Source of the DNA: JBKHYJ01 sp046565505
GTDB lineage: Bacteria; Acidobacteriota; Blastocatellia; UBA7656
Reading direction: 5' to 3'
NCBI GenBank assembly: GCA_046565505.1
Contig: JBKHYJ010000129.1
Span: 1 to 9,731 of the forward strand
DNA length: 9,731 bases
How positions within the stretch are numbered: position 1 is the stretch's first letter; each line of letters begins with the position of its first letter. Under the pieces are notes generated by a model. That model had not been told where the DNA came from, made no database searches, and worked only from the letters and a program-made list of their open reading frames with translations. A program made the position numbers and the translations under genes. Shown here piece by piece: positions 1 through 8,800 of the stretch.

Positions 1-2
1 GG

Positions 3-1247
3 GTGGGAGAGGAAGAGGTGGTGGGGGTGTGTATGGGGAGAGGGGTAGAGATGGTGGAAGTGCTGCTGGGTATACTGAAGGCGGGGGGGGCGTACTTGCC
101 GCTCGACCCTGCTTACCCTAAAGAGCGACTCGCCTTCATGTTAGAAGATGCCGGGGTTAACGTGGTCATAACTCACAAAGAGACGAAGGGGAGATTACCT
201 CAGCATAACGCTAAAGAGTTGTGCCTTGATGAAGACTGGTACCTGATTAGCGCACAAAGTAGGGACAACTTAAACCTCTCCTTATTGCCCGACAGTCTTG
301 CATACGTCATTTACACATCAGGTTCGACCGGCAAGCCGAAAGGCGTGATGATAAGCCATTCAAACGTGCTAAGGCTGTTTGCGGCTACTGAGCAGTGGTA
401 CGGGTTCAATGAGAATGACGTATGGACTATGTTCCATTCCTTCGGGTTTGATTTTTCCGTCTGGGAGCTATGGGGCGCACTGATCTATGGCGGGCGCGTG
501 GTAGTAGTCCCTTACTGGGTGAGCCGCTCGACGCAAGCTTTCTACGAGATGCTGAAATCGGAAAAGGTGACCGTGTTGAATCAGACGCCCTCGGCCTTCC
601 GTCAATTGATGCTCGCGGAAGAGAGGGATGAAAGCGGTGACGCACTGAGTTTAAGAGAAGTAATATTCGGGGGCGAGGCGCTGGAATTAGGAAGCTTGAG
701 GCCCTGGGTCAGAAGGCACAGAGGCGGAAGACCCCGGCTGGTGAATATGTATGGCATAACTGAAACGACAGTCCATGTCACTTACCGGCCATTAACTGAA
801 GATGAGATAGAAGGCGGCATGGGCAGCGTGATCGGGCGGCCTATAGAAGATTTGACCGTGTACGTGCTCGACGATCAAATGCGGCTAATGCCCGTAGGGA
901 TTCCGGGTGAAATGTATGTCGGAGGTGATGGCTTATCGCGCGGGTACTTGAATCGCCCGGCGCTCACGGCAGAAAGATTTGTGCCCAACCCTTTCAGCAA
1001 AGAAGCAGGGGCAAGGCTTTATAAAACAGGCGATCTGGCTCGCTATAAGAGCGGCGGTGATCTGGAGTATCTCGGGCGAATAGACGAACAGGTGAAGGTG
1101 AGGGGGTACCGCATAGAGTTGGGCGAGATAGAGGCCGCGATTGTGCAGCATCCAGCGATTCGGGAGGCTGTCGTAATAGCGCGCGAAGATGTGCCGGGCG
1201 ATAAGCGTCTGGCAGCTTATCTAGTTCAGGACCCGGGATACCGGCCT
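3..1247 (+). other. Adenylation domain (5'-truncated), Thr specificity code
   Basis: Core motifs are seen in order: A2 at 25-36, A3 P-loop-like YTSGSTGKPKG (104-114), A4 FDFSVWE (149-155), A5 NMYGITETT (248-256), A7 YKTGDLARY (340-348) and A8 GRIDEQVKVRGYRIELGEIE (358-377). Aligning to the GrsA Phe-A pocket positions gives D150, F151, W154, N193, I221, G223, M249, V257, H258, with the invariant Lys supplied by K873 after the MT insertion. This spells DFWNIGMVHK, the well-known threonine code. The A10 segment (LPLTPNGKIDRKALP, 866-880) lies at about bases 2598-2642, separated from the rest by the methyltransferase. Threonine is a prediction from the code alone. Confidence 0.92.
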
Positions 1248-4200
1248 TCACAAGAGGAGCTGGCAGACGGTGAAGGAGAGGACGAACAGGTATTGCAATG
1301 GCAGGCAGTCTTTGACGAGACTTATACCCAGCCTGCCGATAATCGCGACTCCATGCTGAACATCGTAGGCTGGAATAGCAGTTATACCCGCCAGCCCATT
1401 CCTGCCGAGGAGATGAGCGAGTGGGTAAACCATACGGTTGAACGAATCCTCTCTTATAAACCGACGCGCGTGTTGGAAATAGGTTGTGGCACCGGCCTGC
1501 TGCTGTTACGCATAGCCCCGCATTGCGATCAATATCATGCGACCGACTTTTCGCAAGAGGCGCTGCGCTGCATAGAGCAGCACTTGTCGGAGAGTGGAAA
1601 AGACCTGCCGCACTTAACCCTGTCACGGCGAATGGCGGACAACTTCGAAGGCATACGGGACGCGACATTTGATGCGGTGATTCTCAACTCGGTAGCCCAA
1701 TATTTTCCGGGCATAGATTACCTGGCGCAAGTCATCGAAGGGGCCGCGAAGGCCGTAGCGCCCGGCGGGTTCATATTCGTAGGAGATATTCGCAGCCTCC
1801 CCCTGCTTGAGGCGTTTCACGCTTCCGTACAGGTCTATCAGGCCGCGCCCGCGCTGCCGACAGCACAGTTGCGCGAGCGCATCCAGATGCAGATGGCTCA
1901 GGACGAAGAGTTAGTTATTGACCCGGCATTTTTCGCTTCGTTGAAAGGCCGCCTGCCCGAAGTTAGTCACGTTGAAATCAAGATCAAGCGCGGGGGCTAT
2001 TACAACGAGCTCACGCGGTTCCGGTATGATGTCGTCATTCACGTCGGCGCAACGAAAAATTCAGGAGTAATTCGCTCCTGGCTCGATTGCCAGGAGCGGC
2101 CCCTGACGCTCAATGACGTTCGCCGGATTTTATCCGAGGAAGCGCCTGACACTCTGGGCATTAGAGGCATTCCCAGCGCTCGCCTCGCAAAAGAGATAAA
2201 GGCTCTCGAATTGATCTCAGGCGAAGAAGCCCCTGCGACAGTGGGCGACCTGCAAGAGCGGTTGCGAAACGCGCCTGATGAATCGATAGACCCCGAAGCA
2301 ATCTGGGCGCTGAGCAGAGAGACGGATTACCGCGCAGACATAACATGGTCTGGTTCGGGCGTGGGCGGCTGTTATGACGTTGTGTTACACCGCCGCCCTG
2401 CGGACTCGTCCGGCGAAGTGATATTCGATGCAAGCTCTTTCGCGCAAGATGCGGCTGCTTTGAAATCCATGAGCGATTATGCGAATAACCCGGTGCGCCG
2501 CGCATTTGTCAATAAGCTCATGCCGAAGCTGCGAAGCTTCTTGCAAGAGAAGCTGCCCGACTACATGGTGCCGTCGGCTTTTGTGCTGCTCGACTCACTG
2601 CCCCTTACGCCTAACGGCAAGATAGATCGTAAAGCCCTTCCCGCGCCGGACAGGGCGCGCCCTGACATGGATCAGGATTACGTAGCGCCGCGCAGCGAGG
2701 CCGAAGAGCTGCTCGTTAAAATCTGGTCGCAGGTCCTAGGGGTGCAGCAAGTAGGCATACACGATAACTTCTTTCAACTGGGCGGAGATTCAATACTCAG
2801 CATTCAAGTGATCGCGAAGGCTAATCAAGCGGGTCTTAATTTAACGCCCAAGCAACTCTTCCAGTACCAGACCATCGCTGAGATTGCATCCGTTTCAAAC
2901 AACGCCGGGCGAACCGATGCGGAGCAAGGGCTGGTGACGGGCGCTATCCCACTGACGCCGGTTCAGCGCTGGTTCTTTGAGAAAAAGTTGATCGCGCCTC
3001 ATCATTTCAATCAAGCGGCTATGCTCGAAGCGGCGGAAGAAATCAATCACGCGGCGCTCGAAGAGGCGCTGCGACGTTTGATAGATCACCATGACGCCTT
3101 GCGCCTTAGATTCACCCCCGGCTATTCAGGCTGGCAACAAATCAACATCGAGCGAGAGGCCCGCGTATACCTTATTCGGTTTGATCTTTCTAATTTGCCG
3201 GAGCATGACAGGGCGGCGGGAATGCGGCAGGTCGCGGCAGAGTTGCAGAGAAGCTTGGACCTGCAAGACGGCCCGTTGATGAGAGTCGCGCTGTTTGATC
3301 TCGGGAGGGAAATACCGGGAAGGCTGTTGATCGTAATCCATCACCTCGCGGTTGACGGCGTTTCGTGGCGCATCCTGCTGGAAGATTTGCAATCCGCATA
3401 TCAACAGGCAGGCAGGGGCGAAGCGGTACGGCTACCGGCTAAGACTACCTCCTTCAAGCAATGGGCGGAAAAGCTCTCAGGCTACGCGCTCAGCGAAGCG
3501 ATAGAACAGGAGGCGGAATACTGGCTCGCGAAAGCAACGATAAGCGCCCGGCCCATCCCTGTGGACGCGAATGGCGAGAATACGGAAGCAAGCTCCGAAA
3601 CGATAAAGATCAGTTTGGATGAAGAAGAGACGAGGGCGTTGCTGCAAGAAGTCCCTAAGGCCTACAACGTACAGATTAATGACGTGCTGCTGTCAGCTCT
3701 GGCCCAATCCTTTCACGAGTGGACAGGCGACAATAATCTTAGAGTGGACCTGGAAGGTCACGGGCGCGAGGACTTGCTTGAACAGGCGGACATAACAAGA
3801 ACCGTCGGGTGGTTCACCGCCATTTATCCCGTGACATTGGAAGCGGGCGATGAAGCCGAGCCCGCAGAGACGCTGAGGCGAATCAGGCGGCAGATGATGA
3901 ACATACCGGGGCGGGGCACAGGTTACGGGCTGGCTAGATACATGGCGGCAGACAGTGTAAGGCGGATGTTCCAACAGGTGCCGCAAGCGGAAGTGAGCTT
4001 TAATTACCTCGGACAGTTCGATCAGGTGTTGGCCGGCCCCGCTCTCTTCAAGCTCGCCGGCGAATCGCCCGGCCCTTCTCGCAATTTAAAAGAGAACCGT
4101 GCTTACTTAATCGAGATCAATGGCGGAGTCGCGGGCGGCCGACTGCAATTCGATTGGGCATTCAGCAGGAACGTTCATCGCCGCGACACGGTAGAGGGTT

Positions 4201-5729
4201 TGGCGGAAGCCTTTGCACAGTTCTTGCGGGCAGTGATCGCTGACTGTCTGTCTCAAAAGTCGCCCGGCTTCATGCCTTCGGAATTTCCGCTGGCAAACCT
4301 CCGCAAGGGCGAGCTTGACGCGATACTAAAAAATTATAATGTCGAAGATATTTACCCACTATCACCGACGCAGCAGGGATTATTATTTCACACCCTATAC
4401 GCTCCGAAGTCTGTCGCGTACTTCGACCAGTGGACCTGTACCCTCTGCGACGACATAGACGTGCGGGCATTCCGCCGCGCCTGGCAGCAGGTGATCGACA
4501 GGCACACGATACTGAGGACTGCGTTCGTGTGGGAGGATCAGGATGAGCCGCGCCAGGTTGTTGTGCGCGGCGATGTGGAGTTGCCCTGGGAGCACCTGGA
4601 CTGGAGAAAGCTACCTGTTGAAAATCATCAAAGCCGCTTAGACGGCTTCCTCGAAGCGGACCGCGATCGCGGCTTCGACCTTTCAAAAGCGCCCGTCATG
4701 CGCTGTACGCTCATCAGACTTGAAGACGGCCTCTATCAATTCGTCTGGAGCTATCACCACCTGTTGCTCGACGGATGGTCAGTGCCTCTGATTCTCAAGG
4801 AGTTCTTCACCTTCTATAACTCCCGCTCGGAGCGCCGCGCTATAGAGATGGGGCCCGTGCGACCGTATCGAGATTATATCGGCTGGCTTTCGCAGCAGGA
4901 TAAGACGAGGGCCGAATCGTACTGGCGAAAAGCGCTTAAAGGCTTCAACAGCCCGACCCCCTTGCCTATGGACTACACGCTTGAAAGCGGCGGGGGCCAG
5001 GAAGAATCCCACGACGAGCAGCGCGTCTCGGTCCCCGCGACTACAACATCGGCGCTGCAATCTTTTGCGCGGCAGCATCAGATAACTTTGAATACTTTAA
5101 TCCAGGCGGCGTGGGGGCTGCTGTTTAGCTGCTACAGCAATGAGAAGGACATAGTATTCGGGGCGACTGTTTCGGGGCGGCCCGCTGACCTGCCGGGAGT
5201 CGAGTCGATGGTGGGAGTCTTCATCAATACGCTGCCGGTGCGTGTGCGTGTTGATGATGAAGAGATGCTGCTGTCATGGCTCAAGAGGCTCCAGGCCCAA
5301 CAGGCTGAGATGCGTCAATACGATTACAGCCCATTGTCTCAAGTTCAATCGTGGAGCGAAGTGCCTCGCGGACGACGACTGTTCGATAGCATAGTGGCGT
5401 TTGAGAACTTCCCCATAGCCGATACGTCCGGGTGGCAGACGGGGCTGAAGGTTAAGGACATAAGGTTCATCACGAGAGACATCTATCCTTTGACCGTTGT
5501 GATCGCCCCCGGCCACGAATTATCCGTCTGGGTAAGTTACGACTGCCGCAGGTTCAGCGCTCTTTCGATCGCGACCATCTTGAATCATCTGGAGACGGTA
5601 TTGAAAGCTTTCACAGAAAACCCTGCGCGCAGGGTTTGCGATTTCCTTCTTCTTCTTGAGAGCAAGGAGAGCTCCGCGATCAACTCGATCCCTGAGACTA
5701 CATACGAAAACGATCAATTCATCTTCTAA
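3..5729 (+). CDS. Nonribosomal peptide synthetase, A-MT-T-E-C, threonine-activating (5' end outside window)
   Basis: This multidomain NRPS activates an amino acid as its adenylate, loads it on a carrier protein, N-methylates and epimerizes it, and condenses the upstream chain onto the next unit. Visible order over 1908 residues: A domain 1-415 with its C-terminal piece at 837-880, embedded MT about 427-800, T 893-965, E 977-1415, C 1445-1880. The gene is truncated at the 5' side. The GTG at base 3 is not a real start, because the protein begins just before motif A2 (LKAGGAYLPLDP, 25-36) and lacks the N-terminal part of the A domain and whatever precedes it. The reading frame is otherwise intact to TAA at 5727-5729. 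There is no A domain or thioesterase after the final C domain, so the chain must pass to a separate protein. The radical SAM gene follows after 109 bases and another NRPS start after that. Domain order is certain; substrate and product are inferred. Confidence 0.96.
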   Translation: MGEEEVVGVCMGRGVEMVEVLLGILKAGGAYLPLDPAYPKERLAFMLEDAGVNVVITHKETKGRLPQHNAKELCLDEDWYLISAQSRDNLNLSLLPDSLAYVIYTSGSTGKPKGVMISHSNVLRLFAATEQWYGFNENDVWTMFHSFGFDFSVWELWGALIYGGRVVVVPYWVSRSTQAFYEMLKSEKVTVLNQTPSAFRQLMLAEERDESGDALSLREVIFGGEALELGSLRPWVRRHRGGRPRLVNMYGITETTVHVTYRPLTEDEIEGGMGSVIGRPIEDLTVYVLDDQMRLMPVGIPGEMYVGGDGLSRGYLNRPALTAERFVPNPFSKEAGARLYKTGDLARYKSGGDLEYLGRIDEQVKVRGYRIELGEIEAAIVQHPAIREAVVIAREDVPGDKRLAAYLVQDPGYRPSQEELADGEGEDEQVLQWQAVFDETYTQPADNRDSMLNIVGWNSSYTRQPIPAEEMSEWVNHTVERILSYKPTRVLEIGCGTGLLLLRIAPHCDQYHATDFSQEALRCIEQHLSESGKDLPHLTLSRRMADNFEGIRDATFDAVILNSVAQYFPGIDYLAQVIEGAAKAVAPGGFIFVGDIRSLPLLEAFHASVQVYQAAPALPTAQLRERIQMQMAQDEELVIDPAFFASLKGRLPEVSHVEIKIKRGGYYNELTRFRYDVVIHVGATKNSGVIRSWLDCQERPLTLNDVRRILSEEAPDTLGIRGIPSARLAKEIKALELISGEEAPATVGDLQERLRNAPDESIDPEAIWALSRETDYRADITWSGSGVGGCYDVVLHRRPADSSGEVIFDASSFAQDAAALKSMSDYANNPVRRAFVNKLMPKLRSFLQEKLPDYMVPSAFVLLDSLPLTPNGKIDRKALPAPDRARPDMDQDYVAPRSEAEELLVKIWSQVLGVQQVGIHDNFFQLGGDSILSIQVIAKANQAGLNLTPKQLFQYQTIAEIASVSNNAGRTDAEQGLVTGAIPLTPVQRWFFEKKLIAPHHFNQAAMLEAAEEINHAALEEALRRLIDHHDALRLRFTPGYSGWQQINIEREARVYLIRFDLSNLPEHDRAAGMRQVAAELQRSLDLQDGPLMRVALFDLGREIPGRLLIVIHHLAVDGVSWRILLEDLQSAYQQAGRGEAVRLPAKTTSFKQWAEKLSGYALSEAIEQEAEYWLAKATISARPIPVDANGENTEASSETIKISLDEEETRALLQEVPKAYNVQINDVLLSALAQSFHEWTGDNNLRVDLEGHGREDLLEQADITRTVGWFTAIYPVTLEAGDEAEPAETLRRIRRQMMNIPGRGTGYGLARYMAADSVRRMFQQVPQAEVSFNYLGQFDQVLAGPALFKLAGESPGPSRNLKENRAYLIEINGGVAGGRLQFDWAFSRNVHRRDTVEGLAEAFAQFLRAVIADCLSQKSPGFMPSEFPLANLRKGELDAILKNYNVEDIYPLSPTQQGLLFHTLYAPKSVAYFDQWTCTLCDDIDVRAFRRAWQQVIDRHTILRTAFVWEDQDEPRQVVVRGDVELPWEHLDWRKLPVENHQSRLDGFLEADRDRGFDLSKAPVMRCTLIRLEDGLYQFVWSYHHLLLDGWSVPLILKEFFTFYNSRSERRAIEMGPVRPYRDYIGWLSQQDKTRAESYWRKALKGFNSPTPLPMDYTLESGGGQEESHDEQRVSVPATTTSALQSFARQHQITLNTLIQAAWGLLFSCYSNEKDIVFGATVSGRPADLPGVESMVGVFINTLPVRVRVDDEEMLLSWLKRLQAQQAEMRQYDYSPLSQVQSWSEVPRGRRLFDSIVAFENFPIADTSGWQTGLKVKDIRFITRDIYPLTVVIAPGHELSVWVSYDCRRFSALSIATILNHLETVLKAFTENPARRVCDFLLLLESKESSAINSIPETTYENDQFIF
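1281..2402 (+). other. Embedded SAM-dependent methyltransferase domain (N-methyltransferase type)
   Basis: A methyltransferase is inserted between motifs A8 and A10, the usual place for NRPS N-methyltransferases. The SAM-binding motif I is VLEIGCGTG at 490-498, followed by the acidic ATDFSQEAL (513-521). Further conserved blocks are DAVILNSVAQYF (557-568), APGGFIFVGDIRSLPLLEAF (586-605) and the C-terminal TRFRYDVVIHVG (671-682). The leader GWNSSYTRQPIPAEEM (456-471) and trailer ITWSGSGVGGCYDVVLHRR (780-798) look typical of full-length NRPS methyltransferases, so the domain appears complete. By family it should methylate the alpha-amino group of T-bound threonine. O-methylation of the side chain is the main alternative, which sequence alone cannot exclude. 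Confidence 0.88.
2679..2897 (+). other. Thiolation / peptidyl carrier protein domain
   Basis: This is a four-helix carrier domain with the phosphopantetheine attachment motif DNFFQLGGDSILS at 921-933; the modified serine is S930. The GGDSI form of the motif, rather than GGHSL, is typical of carrier domains placed directly before an epimerization domain, which agrees with what follows. Confidence 0.95.
2931..4247 (+). other. Epimerization domain, motifs intact
   Basis: The domain converts the T-bound L-residue to the D form. Diagnostic motifs are present: IPLTPVQRWFFE (982-993), the catalytic HHLAVDG (1113-1119), EGHGRED (1251-1257) carrying the catalytic Glu at 1251, TVGWFTAIYP (1267-1276), GRGTGYGLARY (1303-1313) and FNYLGQFD (1333-1340). 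These distinguish E from C domains. Nothing suggests loss of activity. With Thr activation and N-methylation the expected residue is an N-methyl-D-threonine stereoisomer (D-allo if only the alpha carbon inverts). Confidence 0.94.
4335..5642 (+). other. C-terminal condensation domain, probably D-donor/L-acceptor type
   Basis: Motif C1 is YPLSPTQQGLLFHTLY (1451-1466), the catalytic C3 is HHLLLDGWS (1585-1593), C4-C5 regions include VGVFINTLPVRV (1737-1748), and FDSIVAFENFP lies at 1794-1804. All catalytic residues are present. Position directly after an E domain predicts a DCL subtype, accepting a D-configured donor. The acceptor aminoacyl carrier is not on this polypeptide. After the C domain only a tail of about 28 residues remains, ending NDQFIF. 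Confidence 0.92.
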
Positions 5730-5838
5730 CCTGACTGCCGGATTCAAAATCATGATTTCTTCTACGGCTGATCTTACGGCATAGCTCGCCGGCATCCGTG
5801 AATCATCCCATCTGCCAAAAAAATAAAGGAATTGAGCC
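5730..5838. other. Intergenic spacer, NRPS to radical SAM gene
   Basis: This 109-base gap holds a perfect 12-base palindrome AAATCATGATTT at 5747-5758 and two TACGGC copies starting 12 bases apart (5763, 5775). No GC-rich stem followed by a T run is visible, so no intrinsic terminator is called, and no convincing -35/-10 pair was found. The genes probably form one transcript, but the spacer is longer than usual within tight NRPS operons. Confidence 0.5.
5825..5830 (+). promoter_or_regulatory. Ribosome binding site of the radical SAM gene
   Basis: AAAGGA sits 8 bases before the ATG at 5839. This supports ATG 5839 over the TTG at 5832, which is only one base from the AAAGGA box and in another frame. 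Confidence 0.75.
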
Positions 5839-8800
5839 ATGAGCGCCAACCCACTTGTGTCAATCGAACGTATGAAGGGTGTAAAGCAGCCGACTGTAAG
5901 CGGCAGGATATTTCTTACGAAGCCGCCTTATTTTACACCCTGGACCCCGCCGCTCGGGATCTCCATACTGAAAACTTTTTTAGAGCAGAACGGCTACGGC
6001 GTAAGGTGCTATGACTACAACATTGACTCAGAGCTGTGGGGGATGCATCACAAATACTTCGCCGTATTGCAGACGCTGGAAGACGTTTCCATCAACGATG
6101 GGTACTCGAAACTGTGGTGGATTCTGAATGCTCACATGCTGGCGTACGCTAACGGGGCGAGCCACGCAGATTGTACGAAGGTGCTTGAGAAAGTCATCCC
6201 GAGGTATGGGATAGAATATAACGGCAGCGTCATCGATGGGCTGGTACGTCTGGTTGACAAATTTTATAAGCGGCTACAAGAGCTGACTAATGACATAGAC
6301 TTTTCGGATTATTCGGTCGTGGGGACCAGCACATACACCACATCACTAGGCCCGTCCCTGTTCATCCTCAAGAATATAAAGCAGAGCTACCCGCACATAA
6401 CGACTGTGATGGGCGGGGGCGTGTTTGCCGACGACCTCGCGCTAGGCTCAGACAATCTCAACACGCTTGTGGAGGAATACGCTTTCGTCGATCACGCCAT
6501 ACTCGGTGAAGGAGAGCTGCTCTTTCTAAAGTTGTTGCAGGGCGAGCTAAGTCATAAACGAGTCATATCAATCGCGGACCTCAAAGGGACAACGCTCAAC
6601 ATGGTAGATGTCCCATCGCCGGATTTCTCCGACCTCAACTCCGAGAGCTATTACCACCTGACCATAGAGGGCGCGCGGAGCTGCCCCTTTCAATGCTCTT
6701 TCTGCTCCGAGACTGTGCAGTGGGGCGATTACAGGAAGAAACCTGCTAATACGTTCGCGGATCAGGTGATCGACCTCGCGAGAAGGTATAACAGCAGCAG
6801 CTTCTTTATGGGTGACTCTTTGATGAACCCATACATCAATCCGTTCGCGACCGAGTTGATCGGGCGGGAAGCGAACATCCTTTACGACGGGTACCTGCGG
6901 GCGGATAAGCCCGTCACTAACCGGAAGTTCGTAAAGATGTGGAGTGATTCGGGGCTTTACCGCGTGAGGCTCGGCATAGAAAGCGCCGCGTCGCGCGTGC
7001 TGGACGCGATGGATAAAATGACAACGCCTCAAGTGATCTCGGACGCTTTGAAGACGTTGGCCGGCGAGGGCATTCGCACGACAACTTATTGGATCGTGGG
7101 ATTCCCCGGCGAGACTGAAGAGGACTTTCAAGAGACCTGTCAATTCATACGCGACCATCACCAGTACATCTACGAGTTGGAAGCGCATCCATATTATTAC
7201 TACCCATACGGGCAAATCGGGTCGCGGCTTTATCAATGCCAGTCGCTCTACCCGGATGACGTTACCGATATTATTAAGTTCAGAGTATGGGACATCATCG
7301 ATGCCGACCCGCCGCGCGAAGTGAGGTATGACAGGCTCAGGCGGATTTCGAAACTGGCAGCGGACCTCGGATTGCCCAACATCTACACAATGGCGGAGCG
7401 GTATCAGGCCGAAGATAGATGGTTCAGGCTTCACCCTCTTGCGACGGAAGTGTATCAGGGGACTAGATTGTGCCGCGATGAAATCAAGTTGCCTGATGAG
7501 CCCGTAGATGTTTTTTATCAAGAGATGCCGGAGCAGGGCGCGCATAACGCTTCGAATTCGGATTCTGTCTTCTGCTATCAAGTATCGGTCAAGGAAACGC
7601 TGGACGAAAAGATACTTTCGGATTCTATAGCCCGGCTCATCGCGTCTAACGATGTGTTGAGGATGCGCCTTCAGGACGGCAAGTACGTCGCGGTTAAAAA
7701 CGACAACGGTCGTCATTCGAGCAAGGTGCTGTCCGCGTGCGAGCTTAGAGAAGGTGATACGACGCCGAGCGATGACTTCAGAGCGGGGATCATAAAAACA
7801 GTCTCGGCAGAAATGAAACCGGAGCCCGGCGACTCGCTCCGCGTCGCGCTCGTAAAGGGGCGACATGAGTCTTACGTCATCGCCCTCGCGCACAAGGCAA
7901 TGGTTGATGGCAAGAGCGTCACGCTGATTCTCGAAGACCTCTTCCGCATTTACAAACAACTCATAAACAATAAAGAAGTCTCCCTGCGCCCCATAAAATC
8001 ATACGCAGACTTCATCAAAGATTTGCCGGTGAAAAACGGCTCCGGGCCGAAGCAATCTTTCAGCGGGACGCTGATGGGAGGGGCTCAAGCTACCGGCGGT
8101 TCACGGAACCTGAGTAAGCAAACCGTATTGCTCGATAACGCGATCAAGAGAGGCTTATTCTCGAAAACCCTCATCGAATGCGGCCTCAAGCCGGTGGAAG
8201 CATTTACGCAAGCGGCCCTCAAAAGCTTAACGCAGGTTCATGAAAAAGATGATTTCGAAGTTGATATGAAGTTTGATTACAGGGCCGCCGCCGCGGGGCT
8301 GGAGTTTACTGTTGGCCCGCTGACCGTCACCTCCACGCTCTCTCGCAACGTCGAAGCAAATAGTCTTTTGTCTGATGTTGAAATGATTCGCAATGCGATG
8401 AGCAATGTCTCCTCCGATGGTTTGAACTCCGGTGCCTTTGCGGCGGGCGCAGGGTTGTCAAACAGATTACGGATGTTATTAAACCTCGAATATCTGACTG
8501 ACGAGCCCTGGCTCGGCAGCGACGAGTGGACCCCGCACGGATTCGTGTTGGAGCAGGGCGGCTTGAAGCAGGATTACTTAATCGAGGTCACTCCGACTTT
8601 AGGCCTTCAGGGCATTAAGGTCCACTTCAGCTACGAAGATAAACAGCAGGCGCGAAAAATAGTTGAAGCGCTAACCGGCAGGCTGGCCGAACAACTGAAA
8701 TTAATTCTGCATCATTGTGAGAGGTATGTTGCCGCGCGACATTACTGGACAAAGGAGTTTTTAAAAGCCGCGCCCGAATCGAATATAGAGAGCGATTGGG

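Noticed and set aside
3..5. GTG as a true start codon of the first NRPS
   Set aside because: The protein begins mid-A-domain just before motif A2, with the first part of the fold missing. The gene must continue upstream of the window.
994..1668. 224-codon open frame on the - strand
   Set aside because: It is antisense to A8 and the methyltransferase region. Its composition (Arg, Pro, Ser, Cys) is that of a shadow frame and no motif is visible.
5640..5729. Thioesterase or reductase release domain at the end of the first NRPS
   Set aside because: Only about 28 residues follow the C domain, with no GxSxG or NAD(P)-binding motif. The chain is passed on, not released.
5730..5838. Intrinsic terminator between the first two genes
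   Set aside because: The only inverted repeat is the short AT-rich palindrome, with no GC stem and no following T run.
5832..6014. 60-codon + strand frame starting TTG, overlapping the start of the radical SAM gene
   Set aside because: It is out of frame with the protein carrying the cobalamin and radical SAM motifs, its TTG is only one base from the AAAGGA box, and its product has no family resemblance.
7471..7560. SPASM/twitch auxiliary Fe-S cluster after the radical SAM core
   Set aside because: Cysteines after the core (434, 467, 545, 579) are scattered and do not form the spaced clusters expected for SPASM or twitch domains.
6568..7959. 463-codon open frame on the - strand
   Set aside because: It lies entirely antisense to the radical SAM and E-like coding sequence, whose motifs are unambiguous. 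The translation is rich in Arg, Val and His, with no recognisable domain.
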